This document shows, in pieces, positions 17,503-24,117 of a stretch of DNA of 64,000 bases. The notes below the pieces were generated by a model. That model had not been told where the DNA came from. It made no database searches and was given only the letters and a program-made list of their open reading frames with translations. Where the stretch lies: assembly GCA_009785505.1 (NCBI GenBank), contig WQWA01000006.1, positions 1-64,000 on the forward strand, written 5' to 3'. This DNA is from Bacteroidales bacterium. GTDB lineage: Bacteria > Bacteroidota > Bacteroidia > Bacteroidales > P3. Both the position numbers and the translations under genes were made by a program. Each line of letters begins with the position of its first letter. The stretch's first letter is position 1.

Positions 17503-18268
17503 AAAAGTCTTGTGCTTGCTCCAGCTGTTCGGGTTTTCCTACATCCAACCAAAAACTTTCATCATGTCGAAACCCGCAAATATCAAAGGTTTTTGCCAGA
17601 TCCAAGTAAGTTTCGACAATTGAAAATTTGCCTTGCTGTTTGATGTGTTTGAAAATCTCGGAACTAATGATATGAATACCGCTAAACGCCAGCGGAGTAA
17701 ATTGTTCAGCCGTCATTGCGAGCGTAGCGAAGCAATCTATTGTATCCTGGATTGCTTCACTGCTTTGCAGTTCGCAATGACGTGTTTCACTTGTTTTTGT
17801 ATTTTGCCAACCTTTTAAACACAAATTTTCATTAAACAAAAACTTTCGATCGGAATTTCTGTTGCGAACTGCTATGGTTGCCAAAGCATTCGACTTTACA
17901 TGATATTCCTGCATTTTTGAGAAATCTATATCCGACAAAATATCTACATTGTGAACTAAAAAATAACTATCGTTTTCCAAAAATTTTTGTGCGTTGAGAA
18001 TAGCACCGCCTGTATCTAAAAGTTGTTCACGTTCATCGCTAATTTGAATATTTACACCAAAATCTTGATTAGCATTCAAAAAATCAATAACCAAATCGGC
18101 AAAATGATGAACATTGACGAGAATATCTGTATAACCGTTCTGTTTCAGCCGTTCGATAAGACTTTGCAAGAGCGGTTTTCCGTTAATTTTGACCAATGCC
18201 TTCGGAACATGTTCCGTAAAGGGCCTTAATCGTGTACCCAGTCCTGCTGCGAGAATGAATGCTTTCAT
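17477..18268 (-). CDS. Sugar-1-phosphate nucleotidyltransferase, MurU-like
   Basis: 263-residue nucleotidyltransferase with the signature LAAGLGTRLRPFT...PKALVKINGKPLL and the metal-binding HNVDILSDID (about 110-119). Its partner upstream is namZ, 9 bases away; in Bacteroidetes the MurNAc released by NamZ is recycled through AmgK and MurU (MurNAc-1-phosphate uridylyltransferase), so MurU is the best call. No amgK lies beside it. Residues about 163-186 are encoded by a 72-base palindromic repeat inserted in frame, lengthening a surface region compared with relatives. Confidence 0.85.
   Translation of the reverse strand: MKAFILAAGLGTRLRPFTEHVPKALVKINGKPLLQSLIERLKQNGYTDILVNVHHFADLVIDFLNANQDFGVNIQISDEREQLLDTGGAILNAQKFLENDSYFLVHNVDILSDIDFSKMQEYHVKSNALATIAVRNRNSDRKFLFNENLCLKGWQNTKTSETRHCELQSSEAIQDTIDCFATLAMTAEQFTPLAFSGIHIISSEIFKHIKQQGKFSIVETYLDLAKTFDICGFRHDESFWLDVGKPEQLEQAQDFFKSSETPN
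17711..17782. repeat. 72-bp palindromic element inserted in frame in the murU-like gene
   Basis: Ends CGTCATTGCGA and TCGCAATGACG are exact inverse complements and inner arms GAAGCAATC / GATTGCTTC continue the pairing. The length is exactly 24 codons and the minus-strand frame has no stop. Ends resemble those of elements at 60104 and 23998. Confidence 0.9.
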
Positions 18269-18277
18269 GCGGAAAAA

Positions 18278-19504
18278 TTATTCGTCATACAACAAATACT
18301 GTCGTCTCATTTCGATAAATTGTTTCAAACCCGGTTGCCAAGTTTCACGGATTTCTTCTTCCGACATGCCGGCAAGGATCTGCTGGCGCAAAGTGCTTGT
18401 TCCGGCTAATCGGTCGAAAAAACTGTTGCGCAGGAAAAAATTAGATTGATCCGGATGATTTTGAAAGGCTTTTATCAAATGTGATAAGTTTATTCGCCGT
18501 TCGGCTCTAATCGAATCGAATGGAATTTGACTTAAATCCACACCATAACACAACTGTCCGTTGAATGGCGGATTTTCGCTTTTTCCGGGAATTCTGCGAG
18601 GTGTAAAGGTGAAGGTAAATTCGGGGTTTCCTCTGAAAGCAGGAGCTCCGAAAATTTCAAACGGAGTGTCTGTTCCACGCCCGAGACTTACATTTGTGCC
18701 CTCGAAAAAACACAAGCTCGGATACAACGCAATAGATTGGGGCGTAGGCAAATTCGGCGATGGCGGAATCGGCAAAAAATAAGGTTTGTGACGACAATAA
18801 TTTTCCATTGTTACAACAAACAGCGGACTTTGCATACCGTTTGGCAACCACCCTTCGCCGTTGATCATTTGGGCATATTCGCCGATTGTCATGCCGTGAA
18901 CGATTGGAATCGGGTGCATTCCGACGAAGGAGCGTTGTCTCGGCTCTAAAATGGGACCATCAATAAAATGTCCGTTCGGATTTGGGCGATCCAAAACAAT
19001 CAGCAAAATGTTTTCTTCGGCACAGGTTTCCATGACGTAATGAAGCGTAGAAATGTACGTGTAAAAGCGTGTTCCGACATCTTGTAAATCGAACAAAATC
19101 ACATCTAAACCGGCGACTTGTTCTGCGGTCGGCTTTTTATTTCTGCCGTAGAGCGAAATAATCGGAAGTCCGGTTAAATAATCTTTTCCATCCAAAATAT
19201 GTGCCCCGGCTTCAACATCGCCACGAAAACCGTGTTCCGGAGAAAAAATCCGCTTTAAATTTATGCCTAAACTCAACAACGAATCAACCAAGTGTGTTTC
19301 GCCGATTCGACTGGTTTGATTGCCGACTAGTCCAACGGCTTTGCCCTCTAACATTGGCAAAAAAACTTCGGTACGTTCGGTGCCCAAGCGAAGATCAAAA
19401 CGTTGTCCGGTCTGTGGATTAATTTCGCTGTTTAATTGTGGCGACTGACATTGCACAGTTAGTACAGCAAATGCCAAAATTGCGAGTAGAGATATTTTTT
19501 TCAT
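18278..19504 (-). CDS. namZ: Exo-beta-N-acetylmuramidase NamZ (DUF1343)
   Basis: Removes terminal MurNAc from peptidoglycan fragments for salvage. 408 residues from the ATG at 19504 (an upstream in-frame ATG precedes the promoter and is rejected). A signal with a possible lipobox cysteine (VQC, Cys20) directs export. The DUF1343 core is clear: GLVGNQTSRIG, IFSPEHGFRG, LFDLQDVGTRFYTYISTL, DRPNPNG and the C-terminal FEGTNVSLGRGTDTPFE. Downstream, 9 bases away, is the MurU-like nucleotidyltransferase, consistent with a salvage operon. Confidence 0.92.
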   Translation of the reverse strand: MKKISLLAILAFAVLTVQCQSPQLNSEINPQTGQRFDLRLGTERTEVFLPMLEGKAVGLVGNQTSRIGETHLVDSLLSLGINLKRIFSPEHGFRGDVEAGAHILDGKDYLTGLPIISLYGRNKKPTAEQVAGLDVILFDLQDVGTRFYTYISTLHYVMETCAEENILLIVLDRPNPNGHFIDGPILEPRQRSFVGMHPIPIVHGMTIGEYAQMINGEGWLPNGMQSPLFVVTMENYCRHKPYFLPIPPSPNLPTPQSIALYPSLCFFEGTNVSLGRGTDTPFEIFGAPAFRGNPEFTFTFTPRRIPGKSENPPFNGQLCYGVDLSQIPFDSIRAERRINLSHLIKAFQNHPDQSNFFLRNSFFDRLAGTSTLRQQILAGMSEEEIRETWQPGLKQFIEMRRQYLLYDE

Positions 19505-19508
19505 GATA

Positions 19509-19516
19509 CAAAGATA
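19509..19516 (-). promoter_or_regulatory. -7 box TATCTTTG for namZ operon
   Basis: Minus-strand TATCTTTG only 4 bases before the namZ ATG, implying a very short or absent leader. Back-to-back with the yicC promoter. Confidence 0.75.
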
Positions 19517-19529
19517 CAATTTTTTTTCG

Positions 19530-19537
19530 TACCTTTG
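19530..19537 (+). promoter_or_regulatory. -7 box TACCTTTG for yicC
   Basis: TACCTTTGC 15 bases before the yicC ATG. Confidence 0.78.
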
Positions 19538-19551
19538 CAAAAAATTACACC

Positions 19552-20418
19552 ATGATAAAATCCATGACCGGATTCGGCAAACACGTTGAAGAATTGCCCA
19601 ATCAAAAAATAACGTTTGAAGTCAAATCGCTAAACTCGAAACAATTGGACTTGACGCTGAAAATTCCAAATCAATTTCGAGAGAAAGAACTAGAATTAAG
19701 AGCTGTCTTGTCGCCCTTGTTGCAACGTGGAAAAGCAGAGGGAATATTAACGTTTCAAGCGGAACAAAGTGCAAATTCATCAACGATCAACAAATCTATT
19801 TTGAAACAATATTTGTCGGAATTAAAAAATATTTCCGAAGAACAAAAGTTGCAATCCGATGTGTTGAGGATAGCTATGAAAATGCCCGATGTATTGAATT
19901 CTGGGACACCTGAAATCGACGAAAAAACTTGGGCATCTGTGATGAACACAGTAATGAAAGCGGTTGTCAAATTCGATGAATTTCGTTTGCATGAGGGACA
20001 AATTTTGGAAGAGGATTTTAGACTTCGAATTACAAACATTCAAACGTTGTTAAAAAAGACTGAAACCTTTGAAAAATCACGCATTTCAGCTATTAAAGAA
20101 CGTATAAAAACCAATCTCGAAAAATGGCTTGAGCCTTCTGCGATTGACAAAAATCGTTTTGAACAAGAATTGTTTTACTATCTTGAAAAGATAGATCTGA
20201 CTGAAGAAAAGCTACGTTTGGAAAAACACTGCTTGTATTTTTTGGATACGCTCAACGAGGAGTCGGCAGGCAAAAAATTAGGTTTTGTAACGCAAGAAAT
20301 CGGCAGAGAAATCAATACAATCGGCTCAAAAGCGAATGATGTAAACATTCAAAAAGTTGTTGTCGAAATGAAAGACGAGTTGGAGAAAATCAAGGAACAA
20401 TTGATGAATGTTTTGTAA
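19552..20418 (+). CDS. yicC: YicC/YloC-family endoribonuclease
   Basis: 288 residues, normal for the family. It opens with the hallmark MIKSMTGFGK and has the conserved SLNSKQLDLTLKIP; the C-terminal DUF1732 region (EKIDLTEEKLRLEKHCLYFLDTL...KKLGFVTQEIGREINTIGSKAND) is intact. Members cleave RNA and affect small-RNA turnover. A GTAGGGGCG palindrome follows two bases after the stop and separates it from the convergent truA. Confidence 0.93.
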   Translation: MIKSMTGFGKHVEELPNQKITFEVKSLNSKQLDLTLKIPNQFREKELELRAVLSPLLQRGKAEGILTFQAEQSANSSTINKSILKQYLSELKNISEEQKLQSDVLRIAMKMPDVLNSGTPEIDEKTWASVMNTVMKAVVKFDEFRLHEGQILEEDFRLRITNIQTLLKKTETFEKSRISAIKERIKTNLEKWLEPSAIDKNRFEQELFYYLEKIDLTEEKLRLEKHCLYFLDTLNEESAGKKLGFVTQEIGREINTIGSKANDVNIQKVVVEMKDELEKIKEQLMNVL

Positions 20419-20420
20419 TT

Positions 20421-20448
20421 GTAGGGGCGAGGCATGCCTCGCCCCTAC
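20421..20448. repeat. 28-bp perfect palindrome that supplies the truA stop codon
   Basis: GTAGGGGCGAGGCA / TGCCTCGCCCCTAC between convergent yicC and truA. The TAG stop of truA (20445-20447 on the minus strand) is part of the element. Identical to the copy at 53701. Confidence 0.92.
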
Positions 20449-21203
20449 GGGTATGTTATATCTACCAAAAACAACCCTTTTGCAGGAACGGATAATCCTG
20501 CTTCGCTACGGTTTTTACTTTCGATAATTTTCCGAAAATCGTCCAACGAAATTTTGTGTTGTCCCACTTCAATCATTGTGCCCACAATGGAACGCACCAT
20601 ATTTCGCAAAAAACGATTGGCTTGAATGGTAAAAACCAAGCCGTTTTTTTCGCGTTTCCAAATGGCTTTTTGAATGGTGCACAAATTGGTTTTTGTTTGG
20701 GTGTGTGCTTTTGAAAAGCAAGAAAAATCGGTGTATTTATGTAAGATTTTACATGCATCATTCATCAGATTCACATCTAAACCGCCGTGCAATTCGTAAG
20801 AAAAATCGAACGCAAATGGATTTTTTTCGAGCGAAATAAAATACTCATACGTTCGGGAAATTGCCGAAAACCTTGCATGCAAATCGTTCGAAACGCGATA
20901 AATTTTGAAAATCACGATAGATTCCCGCAAGTATGAATTTAATTTTTTACACAAGTCCAGACAATTTTGTTCGTTCAAATCTTGCAACGTATCGAAATGC
21001 GCAATATATTTTTTGGCATGCACGCCGGTATCCGTGCGCCCTGCGCCTGTGAGAGCAACCGGTTCGCGCAGAATACGAGAAAAAGCTTCTTCCAATGTGC
21101 CTTGAACCGTAACGGCATTATCTTGAATTTGCCAACCGCAAAACGGAGCTCCGCTATAGGCTAATTCGACAAAATAACGATATGAAACAAATGGCTTGGT
21201 CAT
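20445..21203 (-). CDS. truA: tRNA pseudouridine(38-40) synthase
   Basis: Forms pseudouridine at positions 38-40 of the tRNA anticodon arm. 252 residues. The catalytic Asp lies in GAGRTDTGVHAKKYIAHFD near residue 57; conserved RTYEYFI and the C-terminal FLRNMVRSIVGTMIEVGQ are present. The gene has its own TATCTTTG promoter. The stop codon belongs to the palindrome at its 3' end, so the last residues may have been altered by the insertion. Confidence 0.95.
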   Translation of the reverse strand: MTKPFVSYRYFVELAYSGAPFCGWQIQDNAVTVQGTLEEAFSRILREPVALTGAGRTDTGVHAKKYIAHFDTLQDLNEQNCLDLCKKLNSYLRESIVIFKIYRVSNDLHARFSAISRTYEYFISLEKNPFAFDFSYELHGGLDVNLMNDACKILHKYTDFSCFSKAHTQTKTNLCTIQKAIWKREKNGLVFTIQANRFLRNMVRSIVGTMIEVGQHKISLDDFRKIIESKNRSEAGLSVPAKGLFLVDITYP

Positions 21204-21214
21204 AGATTTTTTTG

Positions 21215-21222
21215 CAAAGATA
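21215..21222 (-). promoter_or_regulatory. -7 box TATCTTTG for truA
   Basis: Minus-strand TATCTTTG 11 bases before the truA ATG. Confidence 0.75.
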
Positions 21223-21263
21223 CGTTTTTTTTACAAAATCTTGGTAAACTCAAAAAAATGTTG

Positions 21264-21271
21264 TATCTTTG
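21264..21271 (+). promoter_or_regulatory. Orphan -7 box TATCTTTG with no following ORF
   Basis: Plus-strand TTGTATCTTTGCAG that matches the tRNA and mRNA promoters in this window, but no plus-strand reading frame follows. It drives the candidate small RNA below. Confidence 0.7.
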
Positions 21272-21277
21272 CAGTAT

Positions 21278-21347
21278 AATTTCGGTCTGCGATACGTCAA
21301 AGACCTCCCAAACAAGGGTGTTCTTAAAAAGAATGCCCTTGTTTGCT
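21278..21347 (+). ncRNA. Candidate small RNA of about 70 nt
   Basis: Starts just after a strong TATCTTTG box. It can fold into a 5' hairpin GGTCT...AGACC (21284-21305), a single-stranded TCCCAAA linker, and a terminator-like hairpin AACAAGGG-TGTTCTT / AGAATG-CCCTTGTT (about 21311-21343). The T-run after the last stem is weak. The linker reads ACCTCCC, the same as the anti-Shine-Dalgarno core. The 3' hairpin overlaps the end of the convergent ORF. Not recognised as a known RNA family. Confidence 0.45.
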
Positions 21348-21794
21348 TATAGAAAAACCTTTTTCTAAAATCTGTTTTCGGGTAAACATTTTCATTTCAA
21401 AATTTCTGATAATCCAAATTTCTTTGATGCTTTTTGCCTGCACCGTTCGTCCTTTTATTCCTCGTTCGAGTTCACACAAACTAATCTCTGAATCAATCCA
21501 TAATATAATATGGTCAGACTGTTTCGAAGCTCTCCTAAGTTCGTTGTCAATTGCTGATTTGGTCGCCTTCTTATTAATTTTATATTCTTGAAAAATATTC
21601 AGTGTTGCATTTTTGGTATCTGGCTTTTTAAATCTCGGGGAACAAGGTAATAAAAATATAGAATGCCCTAATTTGTTTGCTAAAAACCTTGCAATTTTGA
21701 GGTTTTCAGGCAATTCATTTTTGCCGTGTAAATTTGAAATTTGAATATATCCAAAGTGTGTGGAAATGATTCGCCAAGTTTCGCGTTTTTTCAT
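21324..21794 (-). CDS. Orphan protein resembling contact-toxin nuclease domains
   Basis: 156 residues, no signal peptide, basic. The C-terminal two-thirds reads KKPDTKNATLNIFQEYKINKK...AIDNELRRASKQSDHIILWI...LERGIKGR...IKEIWIIRNFEMKMFTRKQI, which resembles the PD-(D/E)XK-like tRNase domains found at the C-termini of CdiA-type contact toxins (from general memory of that family, not a search). It is free-standing with no toxin delivery part and no obvious immunity gene. Its promoter region is copy B of the element shared with comF and comM, ending 26 bases before the ATG. The function is unassigned. Confidence 0.6.
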   Translation of the reverse strand: MKKRETWRIISTHFGYIQISNLHGKNELPENLKIARFLANKLGHSIFLLPCSPRFKKPDTKNATLNIFQEYKINKKATKSAIDNELRRASKQSDHIILWIDSEISLCELERGIKGRTVQAKSIKEIWIIRNFEMKMFTRKQILEKGFSISKQGHSF

Positions 21795-21820
21795 AAATTT
21801 TGATACTTTTTGGTTTTCTA

Positions 21821-21908
21821 CCTATATAAACGCAAAAATTCCGTTTTTCGTATAAAAAATTCCTTAAAAAATGTTAAAATGTTGAAAACTTTCGCAATTT
21901 GTTAATAA
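21821..21908 (-). promoter_or_regulatory. Conserved upstream element, copy B (orphan nuclease-like ORF)
   Basis: Read on the minus strand: TTATTAACAA, GCGAAAGTTTTCAACATTTT, AACATTTTTTAAGG, TTTTTTATACGAAAA, then ATTTTTGCGTTTATATAGG. It is closest to copy C and has no palindrome between it and the gene, so it shows the undisturbed leader. Confidence 0.75.
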
Positions 21909-21984
21909 ACTCACCGAGGCTTCAGTTTTTTCGTGCTTTTTCAGAAGATAAAAAACTTTTTTTGGTAATGTCGATTTTTTTTCG

Positions 21985-21992
21985 TACCTTTG
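21985..21992 (+). promoter_or_regulatory. -7 box TACCTTTG for tRNA-Leu
   Basis: TACCTTTGC 12 bases before the tRNA 5' end. Confidence 0.78.
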
Positions 21993-22003
21993 CACCGCAA
22001 AAT

Positions 22004-22092
22004 GTGCCTTGGTGGTGGAATTGGTAGACACGCAGGACTTAAAATCCTGTTTCCGTTGAGGAAGTGCGGGTTCAAGTCCCGCCCGAGGTACA
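22004..22092 (+). tRNA. tRNA-Leu (anticodon UAA)
   Basis: 89-base class II tRNA: acceptor GTGCCTT / GAGGTAC, anticodon stem CAGGA / TCCTG around loop CTTAAAA (anticodon TAA), a long variable arm (TTTCCGTTGAGGAAGT) and T-loop GTTCAAGTC. CCA not encoded. Confidence 0.95.
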
Positions 22093-22136
22093 AAGATTGA
22101 GAGGTAGAGATGAGGAGATGGAAAAATAGTGTTGAA

Positions 22137-22162
22137 TGAGAGGGGCGGGAGCCTCTTTTTTG
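22137..22162 (+). terminator. Probable terminator after tRNA-Leu
   Basis: Short GC-rich hairpin GAGGGGC-GGGA-GCCTC followed by six T, 45 bases after the tRNA. Confidence 0.55.
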
Positions 22163-22175
22163 TTACACAAAAATA

Positions 22176-22234
22176 GGTGGCTTCGACTACGCTCAGCCAC
22201 CACACCACGGACGTTGAGCGTAGTCGAAACGCCC
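22176..22234. repeat. TTCGACT...AGTCGAA palindromic element upstream of rimP
   Basis: Inverted repeat TTCGACTACGCTCA (22182-22195) / TGAGCGTAGTCGAA (22215-22228), 13 bases before the rimP ATG. Same family as the comF leader element at 16742. Confidence 0.85.
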
Positions 22235-22247
22235 GTAAAAGACAAAA

Positions 22248-22745
22248 ATGATAAACGAACAAACTATACAAAATCTAATTGACGAAAAGCTTTCGGGAAC
22301 CGATGTTTTTCTAGTGGAATTCCGTGTGAAAACCGATAATAAAATTCGAGTATTTATCGACAGCGAACGTGGCATAACCATTGATGATTGTGTTGCGTTG
22401 AGTCGTCATATCGAAGGAAATCTGGATAGAGAACAAGAGGATTTTGGCTTGGATGTTTCATCGGCAGGGTTGGATTTGCCTTTGCGAGTACCGCGCCAAT
22501 TCAAGAAAAACGTTGGAAGAACCGTGCATGTAATCATGAATGACGGAATTGAAATCAAAGGAAAATTAACGGAAGCAACCGACGAAGACTTTCAGGTTTT
22601 ACCGGAAATAAAAAAGAAGAAAAAGGCTTCGACACTTCGACAGGCTCAGTGTCCAACCGCCAAAATTATGGAAACGGACGAAATACAACCGGTTTCCATC
22701 AATTATATAGATCAAAAAAGCACAAAAATAGTATTAATTTTTTAA
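22248..22745 (+). CDS. rimP: Ribosome maturation factor RimP
   Basis: Needed for 30S subunit maturation. 165 residues: N-terminal domain with VEFRVKTDNKIRVFIDSERGITIDDCVALSRHIE and LDVSSAGLDLPLR, then an SH3-like C-terminal domain. First gene of the classical rimP-nusA-infB cluster. Residues about 126-138 (KASTLRQAQCPTA) come from a piece of the TTCGAC palindromic family inserted in the C-terminal domain, which explains a loop between VLPEIKKKK and METDEIQPVSINY. Confidence 0.92.
   Translation: MINEQTIQNLIDEKLSGTDVFLVEFRVKTDNKIRVFIDSERGITIDDCVALSRHIEGNLDREQEDFGLDVSSAGLDLPLRVPRQFKKNVGRTVHVIMNDGIEIKGKLTEATDEDFQVLPEIKKKKKASTLRQAQCPTAKIMETDEIQPVSINYIDQKSTKIVLIF
22625..22661. repeat. TTCGAC-family half-element in frame inside rimP
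   Basis: GGCTTCGACACTTCGACAGGCTCAGTGTCC region. The hairpin GACACTTCGACAGGCTCAGTGTC has arms GACAC.../...GTGTC. Reads in frame as ASTLRQAQCPTA. A related sequence lies in infB at 24431. Confidence 0.6.
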
Positions 22746-22757
22746 CCACAACTCACC

Positions 22758-23996
22758 ATGGACAACATTAATTTGGTAGAGAGTTTCTCAGAATTTAAAG
22801 AGTTTAAAAACATCGATCGCGAAACGATGATGCGTATTTTGGAAGATGTATTTAGAGGCATGTTGCAAAAAAAATACGGCACCGATGAAAACATCGACAT
22901 CATCGTAAATATCGACAAGGGAGATTTGGAAATTTATCGCAATTTGACTATCGTGGAAGATGGCGAAATTGAAGATGAAAATACAGAAATCGAATATTCC
23001 AAAGCGATCCAAATCGAGCCGGATTTTGAAGTTGGCGAAGAAGTTTCGGAGCAAATTTTCATGAAAGATTTCGGTCGTCGTGAAATTTTGTCGATTCGTC
23101 AGAATTTGGTTGGAAAAATCCAAGAATATGAAAAAAACAATGTTTACAAAAAATACAAAGAGCGCATCGGTGAAATAATTGCCGGCGAAGTGTATCAAGT
23201 TTGGAAACGTGAAATTTTAGTTCTTGATGACGAAGGAATAGAGCTGACATTGCCACGCAACGAGCAGATTCCTGCAGACTTTTATCGCAAGGGCGACACC
23301 ATTCGTGCCATTGTTTTGAAAGTGGAAATGCGAAACGCAACACCGCAAATTATTCTTTCGAGAACATCGCCCGTATTTCTTGAGCGCCTTATGGAGCAAG
23401 AAATCCCTGAGATTTTCGATGGACTTATTACCATTAAACGCATTGAGCGCGAGCCGGGTGAACGTGCTAAAATTGCCGTAGAATCTTACGATGATCGAAT
23501 TGACCCTGTAGGTGCCTGCGTTGGTGTGAAAGGCTCAAGAATTCACGGTATTGTGAGAGAATTACGCAATGAAAATATAGATGTAATCAATTGGACAAGC
23601 AATTCGGAACTGTTGATTACTCGTGCGTTGAGCCCCGCGAAAATCATGGGTATTAAATTGAACGAAGAAGACAAAACAGCTGATATTACGATGAAGCCCG
23701 ACCAAGTTTCGTTGGCAATCGGAAAAGGCGGACATAACATCAAACTTGCCGGACGCTTGGCAGGTTACGAAATCAATGTGTATCGCGATACGGTTGACGT
23801 GGATTACGAAGATGTGGATTTGCAAGAATTCAACGATGAAATCGAACAGTGGATTATTGACGCATTGACCGCTATCGGTTGTGATACCGCGAAAGATGTG
23901 TTGGCAATTCCCGCGAAAGAGCTTGAAAAACGCACGGATTTGGAGGAAGAAACTATTCAAGAGGTATTGAAAGTTTTGCAGTCGGAATTTGAATAA
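22758..23996 (+). CDS. nusA: Transcription termination/antitermination factor NusA
   Basis: RNA polymerase-binding elongation factor. 412 residues: N-terminal polymerase-binding domain (about 1-125), S1 domain ([20 protein letters not shown]), and two KH domains ([59 protein letters not shown]), with a short acidic C-terminal helical segment ([18 protein letters not shown]). The length and lack of long acidic repeats suit Bacteroidetes NusA. It follows rimP by 12 bases. Confidence 0.95.
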   Translation: MDNINLVESFSEFKEFKNIDRETMMRILEDVFRGMLQKKYGTDENIDIIVNIDKGDLEIYRNLTIVEDGEIEDENTEIEYSKAIQIEPDFEVGEEVSEQIFMKDFGRREILSIRQNLVGKIQEYEKNNVYKKYKERIGEIIAGEVYQVWKREILVLDDEGIELTLPRNEQIPADFYRKGDTIRAIVLKVEMRNATPQIILSRTSPVFLERLMEQEIPEIFDGLITIKRIEREPGERAKIAVESYDDRIDPVGACVGVKGSRIHGIVRELRNENIDVINWTSNSELLITRALSPAKIMGIKLNEEDKTADITMKPDQVSLAIGKGGHNIKLAGRLAGYEINVYRDTVDVDYEDVDLQEFNDEIEQWIIDALTAIGCDTAKDVLAIPAKELEKRTDLEEETIQEVLKVLQSEFE

Positions 23997-23997
23997 A

Positions 23998-24080
23998 CGT
24001 CATTCCCGTGTAGGCGGGAAACCCCCAGCACTGCCGGGTGACACAAACAAAGAGGGGATTCCCGCCTGCGCGGGAGTGAC
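23998..24080. repeat. 83-bp palindromic element in the nusA-infB gap
   Basis: Outer arms CGTCATTCCCG and CGGGAGTGAC, with inner arms TAGGCGGGAAACCCCC / GGGGATTCCCGCCT. It begins one base after the nusA stop and ends 37 bases before the infB ATG. Related to the in-frame element of the Na+/Ca2+ exchanger gene (47179). Confidence 0.88.
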
Positions 24081-24107
24081 AATCAAAAAACAAAAAAACA
24101 AAAAGAA

Positions 24108-24114
24108 GGGAGGA
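24108..24114 (+). promoter_or_regulatory. Strong Shine-Dalgarno site of infB
   Basis: GGGAGGA 4-5 bases before the ATG at 24118, the only canonical Shine-Dalgarno sequence noticed in the window. It fixes the infB start against an in-frame upstream ATG inside the palindrome. Confidence 0.75.
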
Positions 24115-24117
24115 ACC

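Noticed and set aside
21864..22271. 135-codon minus-strand open frame covering tRNA-Leu
   Set aside because: It spans a tRNA gene and a palindrome and has no coding features.
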